Assembly (NCBI RefSeq): GCF_900104705.1
Contig: NZ_LT629734.1
Location: forward strand, 1,178,001 to 1,242,000
Reading direction: 5' to 3'
From: Agrococcus carbonis
Lineage (GTDB): Bacteria > Actinomycetota > Actinomycetes > Actinomycetales > Microbacteriaceae
DNA length: 64,000 bases
This document shows positions 10,205-19,140 of this stretch, in pieces. Position 1 is the stretch's first letter. Each line of letters begins with the position of its first letter. A program made the translations under genes and the position numbers. Below the pieces are notes generated by a model. That model was not told the origin of the DNA. It worked only from the letters and a program-made list of their open reading frames with translations, and ran no database searches.

Positions 10205-11662
10205 GTGTGCGGCATCGTCGGCATCGTCTCCGACTCGAGCGTCAACCAGCAGGTCTACGACGCACTCGCCCTCCTCCAGCACCGCGGCCAGGACTCCACG
10301 GGCATCGCCACCGCGGAGGGCCGCTCCATCCACGTGCGGAAGGCCAAGGGCCAGGTGCGCGAGGCGTTCCGCACCCGCGACATGCGCTCGCTGCTCGGCG
10401 ACATCGGCCTCGGCCACGTGCGCTACGCGACCAAGGGCGAGGCCGAGAACGAGCTCGAGGCGCAGCCGTTCTACGTGAACGCGCCCTACGGCATCGTGCT
10501 CGTGCACAACGGCAACCTGACGAACTCCCGCGAGCTCGAGCGCGAGCTCGCGACCGTCGACCACCGCCACGTCAACACGGGCAGCGACACCGAGATGCTC
10601 GTCAACGTGCTCGGCTCCGAGCTGCAGACGCTCGTCGCCGCGGGCGACCTCGACGCCGATCGCGTCTTCCAGGCGGTGCGGCGCGTGCACGAGCGCATCC
10701 GCGGCTCGTACGGCGTGATCGCGCTCATCGCGGGGCACGGGATGCTCGCCTTCCGCGACCCGTTCGGCATCCGCCCCCTCGTGCTCGGCTCACGCACCGC
10801 CGAGTCGGGCCGCACCGAGTGGATGGTCGCGAGCGAGTCAGTCGCGCTCACCGGCTCCGGCTTCACCCTCGAGCGCGACGTCGCGCCGGGCGAGGCCATC
10901 TTCATCGCTCCCGACGGCGCCATCACGAGCGCGATGACGCACGACAGCCCGGTGCTCATGCCCTGCTCGTTCGAGTACGTCTACCTCGCGCGCCCCGACT
11001 CGGTGATGAACGGCATCAACGTCTACGAGTCGCGGCTGCGGATGGGCGAGCGCCTCGCCGACACGATCGCGAAGTACACGCCGTCGGGCGCGATCGACGT
11101 CGTGATGCCCATCCCCGACTCGTCGCGACCCGCCGCGATGGAGGTCGCGCGGCGCCTCGGCATCGAGTACCGCGAGGGCTTCTACAAGAACCGCTACGTC
11201 GGCCGCACGTTCATCATGCCCGGGCAGGCGACCCGCAAGAAGTCGGTGCGGCAGAAGCTCAACGCGCTCGAGAGCGAGTTCCGCGGCAAGAACGTGCTCG
11301 TCGTCGACGACTCGATCGTGCGCGGCACGACGAGCCGCGAGATCGTCGAGATGATGCGCTCGGTCGGCACCGCCAACGTCACCTTCACGTCGGCCGCGCC
11401 GCCCGTGCGTTACCCGCACGTGTACGGCATCAACATGCCCTCCCGCGCCGAGCTCATCGCATCCGGCCGCACGATCCCCGAGGTCAACGCCGCGCTCGGC
11501 AGCGACTTCCTCGTCTACCAGGAGGTCGACGACCTGCAGCGCGCGATTCTCGACGGCAGCGACGTGCAGGGCCTCGACATGTCGTGCTTCACCGGCGAGT
11601 ACATCACCGGCGACGTCACCGACGAGTACCTCGAGTGGGTGGAGCGCACCCAGCTCAGCTGA
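10205..11662 (+). CDS. purF: Amidophosphoribosyltransferase
   Basis: 485 residues, first committed step of de novo purine synthesis: PRPP plus glutamine gives phosphoribosylamine. The GTG start puts the catalytic glutaminase Cys at position 2 (MCGIVGIVSD), exposed by Met removal alone without a propeptide. LLQHRGQDSTGIA, HVRYATKGE and the phosphoribosyltransferase PRPP motif VLVVDDSIVRGTTSREIV are present. Note the glutamine-tunnel region GHVRYATKG with Lys-Gly where many homologues have Thr-Gly. AAGGAG lies upstream. Confidence 0.96.
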   Translation: MCGIVGIVSDSSVNQQVYDALALLQHRGQDSTGIATAEGRSIHVRKAKGQVREAFRTRDMRSLLGDIGLGHVRYATKGEAENELEAQPFYVNAPYGIVLVHNGNLTNSRELERELATVDHRHVNTGSDTEMLVNVLGSELQTLVAAGDLDADRVFQAVRRVHERIRGSYGVIALIAGHGMLAFRDPFGIRPLVLGSRTAESGRTEWMVASESVALTGSGFTLERDVAPGEAIFIAPDGAITSAMTHDSPVLMPCSFEYVYLARPDSVMNGINVYESRLRMGERLADTIAKYTPSGAIDVVMPIPDSSRPAAMEVARRLGIEYREGFYKNRYVGRTFIMPGQATRKKSVRQKLNALESEFRGKNVLVVDDSIVRGTTSREIVEMMRSVGTANVTFTSAAPPVRYPHVYGINMPSRAELIASGRTIPEVNAALGSDFLVYQEVDDLQRAILDGSDVQGLDMSCFTGEYITGDVTDEYLEWVERTQLS

Positions 11663-11664
11663 GC

Positions 11665-11688
11665 GGGGCCTCGAGCCGCGCGGGCCCC
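11665..11688. terminator. Weak hairpin between purF and a convergent gene
   Basis: GGGGCC (11665-11670) pairs with GGCCCC (11683-11688) just after the purF stop. The stem is short. Confidence 0.35.
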
Positions 11689-11713
11689 TGCCGCGCTGCG
11701 GCGTGCGGACGGG

Positions 11714-12943
11714 TCAGCGCGGCACCCACGCGCCGACGCCGGCGACGAGGCACGCGAGCGCCGCGCCCAGCACGACGTCGGGCAGCGGCACCGCGGCCAG
11801 CAGCAGCGCCGCGAGCACCGCGCCCGCCGCACCCGCGAGCGCGAGGAGCGTCGGCGCCGGCCGGCGCACGCGCGCACCGCGGCGACGGGCCAGCTCGACG
11901 AGGGCGACGGATGCGGCGAGCGCGACGCCGAGGAGGGTCGCGGCCACGACGTCGAGGGTCCCGGGCCGCGCGATGGGGGCCACGAGCGCCGCCGCGCCGC
12001 CTGCGGTCGCGAGGGTCGCCCCGGCGCGAGTCGGCAGCTGCTCGGCGAGGCGTGCGAGCGGCGGCCCGAGCAGCGCGCCGAGCATGAGCGTGAGGGCGAG
12101 CGGTCCCGCGGGCTGCGGCTGCTCGACGCCGATCGCCGAGAGCGCGGGGCGGAGGGCAGCGAGCGCGGTGGCGCCGGCGACCGCGAGCGCGAGCAGGGCG
12201 AGGAGCGGTGCGGGGGCGCCGAGCGGGGCGCGGCCGGCGGTGCTGCGGCCGCTCGCGCCGAGCTCGTCGGAGGTATCGCTTGCCCCGCGCGGCGGCGCCG
12301 CCGCGGCGGTCGCCGCGCGCTCGGAGCCCGTGGTGGCGAGGGTGCCGCCGAGCGCGGGAGCGGGGTGCGCGTGCTCTGCAGCGGCGCTCGCGAGGGCATC
12401 GGGCTCGGCATCGGAGGCCGATGCTCCCGAGGACGCGCCGACCGCGAGCGCCGCGAGCTGCAGCACCGCGGCGACGACGAGCGGCCAGCCCTCGGCGAGC
12501 TGCGGCACGAGCTCGGCGACCGCGACGAGCGCAGCGCCCGTGCCCGCGGCGAGCAGCGTGGGAGCGGGGCGCACGCGCGGCGCGAGCGGCGGGTCGCTCT
12601 CGGCCGCCGCGACGATCGCGGCCGTGTGGAGGCCCGCGGCGAGCCCGAGCGCGGCGGCCACGCCGGCGTGCGGCGGCAGGTCGAGCAGCGCGAGCGCGCC
12701 GCCCGCGGCTGCGGCGACGACCGCGAGCGCCGCGGCGGCGACCAGCAGCGCGCGCGTCGGGACGCGGGGCGGCGCCAGCAGGCCGACGGCCGCCGCGGCG
12801 ACGGCGCAGGCTGCGCCGAGCGCGAGAGCGACCGCGGCTCCGGGCCGGCTCGCCGCATCCGTCACGAGCGCCGCGACGGCGACGCCGTGCGCGAGGCAGG
12901 CGAGCGCGTGCCCGATGCCCAGCCGCGCGCGGCGCGCCCCCAC
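11714..12943 (-). CDS. Polytopic membrane protein of unknown function
   Basis: 409 residues, extremely Ala/Leu-rich, with roughly ten predicted membrane helices in two blocks around a hydrophilic, Ser/Ala/Glu-rich loop (about residues 190-260). I start at GTG 12943, where GGAG lies six bases upstream, directly after the stop of the preceding gene; the much longer open frame is a GC artefact. No domain is recognised. Composition this extreme leaves some doubt that every residue is translated as shown, but coupling to the upstream gene supports it. Confidence 0.6.
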   Translation of the reverse strand: MGARRARLGIGHALACLAHGVAVAALVTDAASRPGAAVALALGAACAVAAAAVGLLAPPRVPTRALLVAAAALAVVAAAAGGALALLDLPPHAGVAAALGLAAGLHTAAIVAAAESDPPLAPRVRPAPTLLAAGTGAALVAVAELVPQLAEGWPLVVAAVLQLAALAVGASSGASASDAEPDALASAAAEHAHPAPALGGTLATTGSERAATAAAAPPRGASDTSDELGASGRSTAGRAPLGAPAPLLALLALAVAGATALAALRPALSAIGVEQPQPAGPLALTLMLGALLGPPLARLAEQLPTRAGATLATAGGAAALVAPIARPGTLDVVAATLLGVALAASVALVELARRRGARVRRPAPTLLALAGAAGAVLAALLLAAVPLPDVVLGAALACLVAGVGAWVPR

Positions 12944-12944
12944 G

Positions 12945-13454
12945 TCAGGCTCCGCGGGGGCCGTCGCGCTCGTCGTCGGCCTCGTCCGTCTCGCCGGGGG
13001 CCGGGGGCGCCGCCGGCTCGTCGAGCGAGCGGTGGTGCTCGAACTCCGCCTCGACGACCGGGGCGTGCGGGGCGTGCGGGGCGGGCGGGGCCGCGTCGGC
13101 CGGCGCATCCGCCTCGGACACGTCGATCTGCTCGGCCGTCGCGGTGCCGGCCCGCTTCGCGAGCGAGCGATCGATGAGCAGCGCGACGACCGCGCCGAGC
13201 GCGCCGCCGAGCACGAAGCCGACGACGATCGACAGGCCGATGATCGGTGAGGTGTCGACCCGCTCTCCCGCCGCGTTGACCGCCGGCGGCATGACCCAGG
13301 CGACGATCCAGGCGACGACAGCGCCGAGCGCGGCGCCGAGCGCCATGAAGCGCCCGTACTTGGGCGAGCGGCGCACCTGCACCTCGACGTCGTGGTGGTG
13401 CTCGCGAGGCGAGCCCGCGCCGTCGTTCGCTGCGGGATCCGGCGTGTGGTCCAT
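12945..13454 (-). CDS. Two-helix membrane protein, purF-linked actinobacterial family
   Basis: 169 residues. A basic patch RRSPKYGRFMALGAALGAVVAWIVAWVM leads into the first helix, a short extracellular loop (PAVNAAGERVDTSP) follows, then a second helix and a long acidic, Pro-rich cytosolic tail. I recognise the KYGRFMALG pattern from small actinobacterial membrane proteins near purF, sometimes misnamed as potassium transport proteins. There is no transport domain. The ATG at 13454 has GAGGG close upstream; an ATG four codons earlier is possible. Confidence 0.7.
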   Translation of the reverse strand: MDHTPDPAANDGAGSPREHHHDVEVQVRRSPKYGRFMALGAALGAVVAWIVAWVMPPAVNAAGERVDTSPIIGLSIVVGFVLGGALGAVVALLIDRSLAKRAGTATAEQIDVSEADAPADAAPPAPHAPHAPVVEAEFEHHRSLDEPAAPPAPGETDEADDERDGPRGA

Positions 13455-13525
13455 GCCCTCAAGCATCCCATCTCGCCGTGCCCGGCCGGGGCGGCCCACC
13501 GCATCCGCTCGTCATCTGACACCGC

Positions 13526-13531
13526 TAGGGT
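13526..13531 (+). promoter_or_regulatory. Candidate atoE -10 (TAGGGT)
   Basis: TAGGGT lies 57 bases before the atoE ATG, the only TANNNT in the gap with the right position. -35 not evident. Confidence 0.35.
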
Positions 13532-13588
13532 CGGCGGCGGTGCGCCCTCGGGCGCCCGCACCCATCCCTATGCACAACGAGGTGAACC

Positions 13589-14968
13589 ATGGCGAACGCT
13601 CCGGTGGAGACGAAGCAGTCCGGCGCGCCGCTCGCACGCGCGATGCGGCCCATCAACAACGTGGTCGAGCGGTGGATACCCTCCGCGCTCGTCTTCGGCA
13701 TCATCCTGACCCTCGTGATCGCGGTGCTCGCGCTCGCGATCACGCCCACGAGCCCGGTCGAGCTCGTCAAGGGCTGGGGCGACGGGCTCTCGGGCCTGCT
13801 GGCGTTCATGACGCAGATGGCGCTCATCCTGCTGCTCGGGCACATGCTCGCCAACACGCGCCCCGTGCGCAAGCTGCTGCGGTGGCTGTCGGCGCTGCCG
13901 CAGACGCCCGTGCAGGCCTACCTGTTCGTCTTCGTCGTCGCCGCCGTCGCGTCCCTCATCACGTGGGGCCTCGGCCTCGTCGTGGGCGGCCTGCTCGCCC
14001 GCGAGGTCGCGGCCTCGGGCAAGGAGCGCGGCCTGCGCCTGCACTTCCCCATGCTCGTCGCGGCCGGGTTCTCGGGCTTCGTCGTGTGGCACATGGGCTA
14101 CTCGGGCTCCGGGCCGCTGACCGCCGCGACGCCCGACTCGTTCATCGCCGAGCACCTGGGCGGCCAGGTGATCCCGGTGAGCGAGACGACCTTCGCGCTG
14201 CCGAACATCATCGGTGCCGTCGCGACCATCGTCGTCGTCGCCATCGCCCTCGCGCTCGTCGCGCCGCGCGGCGCCGACCGCGTCGTCGAGCTCGAGATCG
14301 ACGCGCGCGAGCAGATCGTCGAGCAGGAGGAGGAGGTCGTCACGCCGGCCGACCGCATCGACGCGAGCCGCGTCATCACGCTCATCGTCGGCGCGGCGCT
14401 CGTGTGCTACCTCATCGTGCACTTCGTGCAGGGCGGCACCATCACGCTCGACATCGTCAACTGGTCCTTCCTCGCGCTCATCTTCCTGCTCGTCCGCAGC
14501 CCCTTCGAGATCATCCGGCTGACGAAGGAGGCCGCATCGAACGTCGGTGAGATCCTGCTGCAGTTCCCGCTCTACGCGGGCATCCTCGGCATGATGACCG
14601 TGTCGGGGCTCGTGCAGGTGTTCTCCGACTGGTTCGTCGAGATCTCGAACCCGACGACGTTCGGGGTGCTCGCGCTGCTGTCGGCGGGGCTCGTGAACTT
14701 CTTCGTGCCCTCGGGCGGCGGGCAGTTCGCGGTGCAGGCGCCGATCATGCTCGACGCCGCCGAGCGGCTCGGCGTCGACCCGGCGATCCCGATCATGGCG
14801 GTGGCCTACGGCGACCAGTGGACGAACATGATCCAGCCGTTCTGGGCGCTGCCGCTGCTCGCGATCGCGGGACTGAAGATGCGCGACATCCTCGGCTTCA
14901 CGACCGTGACGCTCATCGCATCCGGGCTCGTGTTCGCCGGCACCCTCTTCGTCTGGTCGCTCCTCTGA
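13589..14968 (+). CDS. atoE: Short-chain fatty acid transporter, AtoE family
   Basis: A 459-residue integral membrane protein with about 11-12 helices. The second half carries VNFFVPSGGGQFAVQAPIML and AVAYGDQWTNMIQPFWALPLLAIAGL, hallmarks of the AtoE short-chain fatty acid permease family. E. coli AtoE takes up acetoacetate and butyrate. No atoDAB or scoAB genes lie nearby, so the real substrate is unproven. GAGGTGAACC is the ribosome binding site. A strong terminator follows, so the gene is monocistronic. Confidence 0.88.
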   Translation: MANAPVETKQSGAPLARAMRPINNVVERWIPSALVFGIILTLVIAVLALAITPTSPVELVKGWGDGLSGLLAFMTQMALILLLGHMLANTRPVRKLLRWLSALPQTPVQAYLFVFVVAAVASLITWGLGLVVGGLLAREVAASGKERGLRLHFPMLVAAGFSGFVVWHMGYSGSGPLTAATPDSFIAEHLGGQVIPVSETTFALPNIIGAVATIVVVAIALALVAPRGADRVVELEIDAREQIVEQEEEVVTPADRIDASRVITLIVGAALVCYLIVHFVQGGTITLDIVNWSFLALIFLLVRSPFEIIRLTKEAASNVGEILLQFPLYAGILGMMTVSGLVQVFSDWFVEISNPTTFGVLALLSAGLVNFFVPSGGGQFAVQAPIMLDAAERLGVDPAIPIMAVAYGDQWTNMIQPFWALPLLAIAGLKMRDILGFTTVTLIASGLVFAGTLFVWSLL

Positions 14969-14990
14969 CGCCGGAGCGCTCGGCGGTCTG

Positions 14991-15019
14991 CGGCCCCCGC
15001 CCCTCGTGGGCGGGGGCCG
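14991..15019. terminator. Strong hairpin terminator after atoE
   Basis: CGGCCCCCGCCC (14991-15002) pairs perfectly with GGGCGGGGGCCG (15008-15019) around a five-base loop, between convergent genes. Confidence 0.8.
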
Positions 15020-15066
15020 TTGCGCGTTCCGTGGGGAGTCGGCGCTCGCGAGGGCAGTGGACGCCG

Positions 15067-16035
15067 TCAGCGGCGGTGCTGCAGCAGGGAGTTGAGGCGC
15101 AGCGAGGTCTTCGACAGCGCGCTCGTCGAGAGCGACGACCGCGTGAGCGACGAGCCGCGGCGGCGCACCCGCTCGGCGTCGGCGAGGTCGAGTCGGCCGA
15201 CGAGCGCCTCGGTCGCCTCGTCGAGGCGCACCGGCAGGCCCTGCTGCGCGCGGGCTGCCGCTGCCTGCGCTGCGCGGCGCGCCTGCTCGGCGGCCTGGCG
15301 CGCAGCATCCTGCTGGCCGTGCGCGACCTGCTGCACGCGCGAATCGACGCGCGAGCGCAGCTCCTCGATGCGCGAGAGGCGGTCGGCGCCGGGCGCCTGC
15401 TGCGGGCGCTGCTGCTGCGGGCGCTGCTGCTGCGGCTGCTGCCAGCCCTGCGGCGGGCGGCCCTGCTGCAGCTGCTCCCACTCCTGCGCGGCGCGCTGCG
15501 GGCGAGCGGTCGGCTGCCCCTGCGATTGCTGCGGCCGCTGGCCCTGAGCCTGCTGCCGCGCGCCCTGGCCCTCCCACTCGGGGTGGGCCGCGGAGACCGC
15601 TCGGGCGGCGCGCTCCTGCTCGACGGCCTGCGCAGCGGCCTGGATGCGCTCGCGCCAGCCGTCGGGCACCTTGTTGACGAGCTGCTGCGCCTGCGAGCTC
15701 ACGTCGCCGTAGCGCTGCTCGGCCTGACGGCGCACCTGCTGCACCCCGTCGCGCACCTGTCCGCGCGCCCGCTGCGCAGCGCCGCGTCCCTGACGCACGA
15801 GCGCGCTGAACCCTCCGCGCGCCATGAGGAAGCCGATGAAGGTCGCGGCGCCGGCCATGAGCAGCGGCACGAGCGCGGTCTCGAGCGCGTAGTCGAGGTC
15901 GACGAGCGCAGCGGTCTGCGCGATCCACGGCAGCCATTGCAGCAGCGCGGGCACGCCGTTGAGCAGCAGGATGCCGCCGATCACCATCGTGACGAGCGGA
16001 GCGACCCACCCCTTCGACTGCACGACCTGCGCCAT
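15067..16035 (-). CDS. Membrane protein with glutamine-rich coiled-coil tail, unknown function
   Basis: 322 residues. Two N-terminal membrane helices (WVAPLVTMVIGGILLLNGVP and a later segment around LETALVPLLMAGAATFIGF) are followed by ~240 soluble residues. These include a helical RARGQVRDGVQQVRRQAEQR stretch, a Gln/Pro-rich low-complexity block (about 160-225: PQQQRPQQQRPQ), a second coiled coil, and a Ser/Arg-rich end. It is probably a membrane-tethered cytosolic scaffold, but no known domain is recognised. Confidence 0.65.
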   Translation of the reverse strand: MAQVVQSKGWVAPLVTMVIGGILLLNGVPALLQWLPWIAQTAALVDLDYALETALVPLLMAGAATFIGFLMARGGFSALVRQGRGAAQRARGQVRDGVQQVRRQAEQRYGDVSSQAQQLVNKVPDGWRERIQAAAQAVEQERAARAVSAAHPEWEGQGARQQAQGQRPQQSQGQPTARPQRAAQEWEQLQQGRPPQGWQQPQQQRPQQQRPQQAPGADRLSRIEELRSRVDSRVQQVAHGQQDAARQAAEQARRAAQAAAARAQQGLPVRLDEATEALVGRLDLADAERVRRRGSSLTRSSLSTSALSKTSLRLNSLLQHRR

Positions 16036-16087
16036 GGATTCAGTATGGCGCGCCGGGGCCTGCGGTGGGCGGAAGGGTGCGCGCGGA

Positions 16088-16250
16088 CTCGGTCTCGTGA
16101 CGCGTCCGGCCTGCGGCCGGGCGCTCCTCGACCAGCGGGTCCCCGCGACCCGCGACCGGGCGCGCCGGGGGCGGCGGTGGGCGGAGCTGCTCGCGGGCTC
16201 GGTCTCGTGACGCGTCCGGCCTGCGGCCGGGCGCTCCTCGACCAGCGGGT
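16088..16250. repeat. 53-base direct repeat in a ~110-base tandem duplication
   Basis: Bases 16088-16140 and 16198-16250 are identical (starting CTCGGTCTCGTGACGCG, ending CGACCAGCGGGT). Similarity continues upstream (GCGGTGGGCGGA at about 16062 and 16174), giving a period of 110. A third partial copy, GCTCCTCGACC, lies at about 16258. It belongs to the GTCTCG...CTCGACC repeat family also seen at 18.9-19.2 kb, 30.3 kb and inside lhr. Confidence 0.9.
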
Positions 16251-16293
16251 GTGCCGGGCGCTCCTCGACCCGCGGGTGTCGCAGCGGGGAGCG

Positions 16294-16650
16294 CTAGGTG
16301 CGCACGACCGGCAGCCAGGGCGACACGTCGGCGCGCACGCCCGACGCCCGCACGGCGCCGCGACCGACCGCATCCGCCCACGCCTCTGCTCCGGTCGCGA
16401 GCGCGAGCCACGTCGCGACGTCGGTCTCGATGACGTTGGGCGGCGTGCCGCGCGTGTGCCCGGGCCCCTCGACCGCCTGCACCGCACCGAAGGGCGGCAC
16501 CCGCACCTCGACGCTCTTGCCGGGCGCCCGCTCGGCGAGGCACTGCAGCGTGTAGCGCACCGCGAGCGCCGTCTGCGCGCGCTCGGCACCCCGTTCGAGG
16601 GCCGCGCGCACTGCCGCCACGCCGTCGAGGTCGGGGATGCGCTTGGCCAC
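16294..16650 (-). CDS. SCP-like (sterol-carrier-fold) small protein
   Basis: 118 residues. The stretch [26 protein letters not shown] matches the bacterial SCP-orthologue family found next to purine genes in actinobacteria, for example beside mycobacterial purF. Those proteins have a sterol-carrier-like fold of unknown ligand. Here it is divergent from purD, 128 bases away, which keeps the purine link. GTG start. It is probably leaderless. Confidence 0.75.
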   Translation of the reverse strand: MAKRIPDLDGVAAVRAALERGAERAQTALAVRYTLQCLAERAPGKSVEVRVPPFGAVQAVEGPGHTRGTPPNVIETDVATWLALATGAEAWADAVGRGAVRASGVRADVSPWLPVVRT

Positions 16651-16656
16651 GCATCC

Positions 16657-16662
16657 AGGCTA
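16657..16662 (-). promoter_or_regulatory. Probable leaderless -10 of the SCP-like gene
   Basis: TAGCCT on the minus strand, six bases (GGATGC) before the GTG start. Confidence 0.5.
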
Positions 16663-16766
16663 GTCACGGCCGCAGACGCGGGCCGCCTGCGCCCGACTGC
16701 CGGGCGCTGCGGCCGCTCGCCCGCAGATCCATCCACCCGGGCGGAGCGACCGCGCCGCTTCGTTCG

Positions 16767-16772
16767 TAGAAT
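16767..16772 (+). promoter_or_regulatory. Probable leaderless -10 of purD
   Basis: TAGAAT, six bases before the purD GTG. No ribosome binding site fits in between. Confidence 0.55.
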
Positions 16773-16778
16773 GGCCTG

Positions 16779-18038
16779 GTGCGGATCCTGGTACTCGGCA
16801 GCGGCGCGCGCGAGCACGCCATCATCGCGGCACTCCTGGCGGAGGGCGGCCACGAGATCACGGCCGCGCCCGGCAACGCCGGCATCAAGCGCGACGTCGA
16901 GGCGGTGCGCGTCGACATCAAGTCGCCGAAGCTCGTCGCCGAGCTCGCCGTCGAGGGCGGCTACGACCTCGTCGTGATCGGCCCCGAGGCGCCGCTCGTG
17001 GCGGGCGTGGCGGATGCGCTGCGGGAGGTCGGGGTCCCCGCGTTCGGCCCCACGAAGGCCGCCGCCCGCATCGAGGGCTCGAAGTCGTTCGCGAAGGACG
17101 TGATGGCGCGCGCCGGCGTGCCCACAGGCATCGACCAGACCGCCACCTCGATGGACGAGGTGCGCGCGGCGCTCGACGCCACGAAGCCCCCCTACGTGCT
17201 GAAGGCCGACGGCCTCGCCGCCGGCAAGGGCGTCATCGTCACCGACGACCGCGCCGCGGCCGAGGCGCACGCCGAGGCGTTCCTGCCCGACGGCCCGCTG
17301 CTCATCGAGGAATACCTCGACGGCCCGGAGGTGAGCCTGTTCGTGCTCACCGACGGCGAGGCGGTCATGCCGCTCGCGCCCGCCCAGGACTACAAGCGGC
17401 TCGGCGACGGCGACGCCGGCCCGAACACCGGCGGCATGGGCGCGTACTCGCCGCTGCCGTGGCTCGCGCAGCGCTTCGGCAGCGAGCAGGCGTTCGTCGA
17501 CGAGGTCGTCGAGACGGTCGCGATGCCCACGATCCGCGCGATGGCCGACGCCGGCACCCCCTTCTCAGGCCTGCTGTACTGCGGCCTCATCGTCACCGCA
17601 TCCGGGGTGAAGGTCATCGAGTTCAACGCGCGCTTCGGCGACCCCGAGACGCAGGTCGTGCTGCCGCGCATCGAGTCGGGCTTCGCGGATGCGCTCCTGG
17701 CGGCCGCGAACGGCACCCTCGGCTCCGCCGCGCCACTGACGTGGCGCGACTCGGCCGCGGTCACGGTCGTGCTCGCGAGCGAGGGCTACCCCGCAGAGCC
17801 CGTGACGGGCCGCGTCATCACGGGCGTCGACGAGGCGGCGAAGGTCGAGGGCGTGCACGTGCTGCACGCCGCGACGGGCGAGGGCGAGCAAGGCCTGACG
17901 GCGACCGGCGGCCGCGTGCTCAACGTCGTCGGCACCGGTGCGACGCTCGCCGAGGCGCGCGAGCGCGCCTACGCGGCGCTCGGGCGCATCAGCCTCGAGG
18001 GCGGGCAGGCGCGCACCGACATCGCGGCCGGCGCATGA
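16779..18038 (+). CDS. purD: Phosphoribosylamine-glycine ligase (GAR synthetase)
   Basis: A 419-residue ATP-grasp enzyme joining glycine to phosphoribosylamine. It begins MRILVLGSGAREHAI, the N-terminal nucleotide-like fold. VIGPEAPLVAGVADALR, the ATP-grasp core PPYVLKADGLAAGKGVIV, FDGRLLY-type LLIEEYLDGPEVSLFVLTDG, NTGGMGAYSP and FNARFGDPETQVVLPR are all in place. Length is standard. It overlaps purC by four bases (ATGA), so the pair is translationally coupled. Confidence 0.97.
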   Translation: MRILVLGSGAREHAIIAALLAEGGHEITAAPGNAGIKRDVEAVRVDIKSPKLVAELAVEGGYDLVVIGPEAPLVAGVADALREVGVPAFGPTKAAARIEGSKSFAKDVMARAGVPTGIDQTATSMDEVRAALDATKPPYVLKADGLAAGKGVIVTDDRAAAEAHAEAFLPDGPLLIEEYLDGPEVSLFVLTDGEAVMPLAPAQDYKRLGDGDAGPNTGGMGAYSPLPWLAQRFGSEQAFVDEVVETVAMPTIRAMADAGTPFSGLLYCGLIVTASGVKVIEFNARFGDPETQVVLPRIESGFADALLAAANGTLGSAAPLTWRDSAAVTVVLASEGYPAEPVTGRVITGVDEAAKVEGVHVLHAATGEGEQGLTATGGRVLNVVGTGATLAEARERAYAALGRISLEGGQARTDIAAGA

Positions 18039-18913
18039 CCGAGGCGCTGCCGGGCTGGAGCCTGGCGTACAGCGGCAAGGTGCGCGACCTCTACGTCGCC
18101 GCGGGCCAGTCGCTCGAGACGGCGCCCGAGATGCTCATGGTCGCGTCGGATCGCGTGTCGGCGTTCGACCAGGTGCTCGAGCCGGCCATCCCGGGCAAGG
18201 GTGAGCTGCTCACCGAGCTCACCCGCTGGTGGACCGAGCGGCTCGGCCTGCCGTCGCAGCTCGCTCCCGACGCCGACGCGCGCACGCCCGAGCCGGTGCG
18301 AGGCCGCGCGATGCTCGTGCGCACCCTCGACATGCTGCCGGTGGAGTGCGTCGTGCGCGGACGGGTGACCGGCTCGGGCCTCAAGGAGTACCAGCGGCTC
18401 GGGTCGATCTCGGGCGTGTCGCTGCCCGACGGCCTCGTCGACGGCGACGCGCTGCCCGAGCCGATCTATACGCCCGCGTGGAAGGCCCCGCAGGGCGAGC
18501 ACGACGAGAACGTGTCGTACGAGCGCACGGTCGAGCTCGTGGGCGAGGCCGACGCGGCGGCGATCCGCGAGCTCAGCCTCTCGGTCTACGCGCGCGCGGC
18601 GGAGGTCGCCGCCGCGGCGGGGCTCGTGCTCGCCGACACGAAGTTCGAGTTCGGGCGCGACCGGGTGACGGGCGAGCTGCTGCTGGCGGATGAGGTGCTC
18701 ACCTCGGACTCGTCGCGGTACTGGGATGCCGCGGCGCTCGAGGCGGGCCGGGTCGAGTCGTTCGACAAGCAGATCGTGCGCGACTGGCTCGCCGCCAACT
18801 GGGACGGCGAGGGCGCGGCGCCCGAGCTGCCCGCCGAGATCGTCGAGCGCACGGCGGCGCGCTACCGCGAGCTCATCGAGCGGCTGACCGGGGCTCCCTC
18901 GATCGGCGAGTAG
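18035..18913 (+). CDS. purC: SAICAR synthase
   Basis: 292 residues, adding aspartate to CAIR. It starts at the ATGA overlap with purD. Family motifs YSGKVRDLYV (ATP-binding N-terminus), ASDRVSAFDQVL, VVRGRVTGSGLKEYQ and DTKFEFGRD are visible, with EVLTSDSSRYWD near the end. The last residues (PSIGE) and the TAG stop are encoded by sequence resembling the intergenic palindromic repeat that follows (CCTCGxTCGxCGAGTAGGCCCG), so the C-terminus may have been rewritten by a repeat copy. Confidence 0.96.
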   Translation: MTEALPGWSLAYSGKVRDLYVAAGQSLETAPEMLMVASDRVSAFDQVLEPAIPGKGELLTELTRWWTERLGLPSQLAPDADARTPEPVRGRAMLVRTLDMLPVECVVRGRVTGSGLKEYQRLGSISGVSLPDGLVDGDALPEPIYTPAWKAPQGEHDENVSYERTVELVGEADAAAIRELSLSVYARAAEVAAAAGLVLADTKFEFGRDRVTGELLLADEVLTSDSSRYWDAAALEAGRVESFDKQIVRDWLAANWDGEGAAPELPAEIVERTAARYRELIERLTGAPSIGE

Positions 18914-18940
18914 GCCCGGAAGGATCGATTCGGCTGTTCC

Positions 18941-19041
18941 CCTCGGTCGTCGAGTAGGCCCGAAGGGCCGTATCGAGACGGGACTGTCCAGGTCTCGTGA
19001 CGCGAGCCGGCTGCGCCGGCGCGCTCCTCGACCGGCGGAGG
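18941..19041. repeat. Palindromic intergenic repeat, hairpin unit 1
   Basis: A 5' arm at 18941-18979 (CCTCGGTCGTCGAGTAGGCC to ATCGAGAC) and 3' arm at 18991-19041 (GGTCTCGTGACGCGAG to CTCGACCGGCGG) form a long imperfect inverted repeat around GGGACTGTCCA. Confidence 0.8.
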
Positions 19042-19046
19042 TGGCC

Positions 19047-19140
19047 CCCTCGGTCGTCGAGTAGGCCCGCAGGGCCGCATCGAGACGCGGCCGTGCAGGT
19101 CTCGATACGCCGGCTGCGCCGGCTACTCGACCAGCGAGGG
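19047..19140. repeat. Palindromic intergenic repeat, hairpin unit 2
   Basis: Arms 19047-19086 and 19099-19140, about 40 bases each, pair imperfectly (CCCTCGGTCGTCGAGTAGG against CTACTCGACCAGCGAGGG). The inner parts differ in their own mini-palindromes (GGCCCGCAGGGCC versus GCCGGCTGCGCCGGC). Confidence 0.8.
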
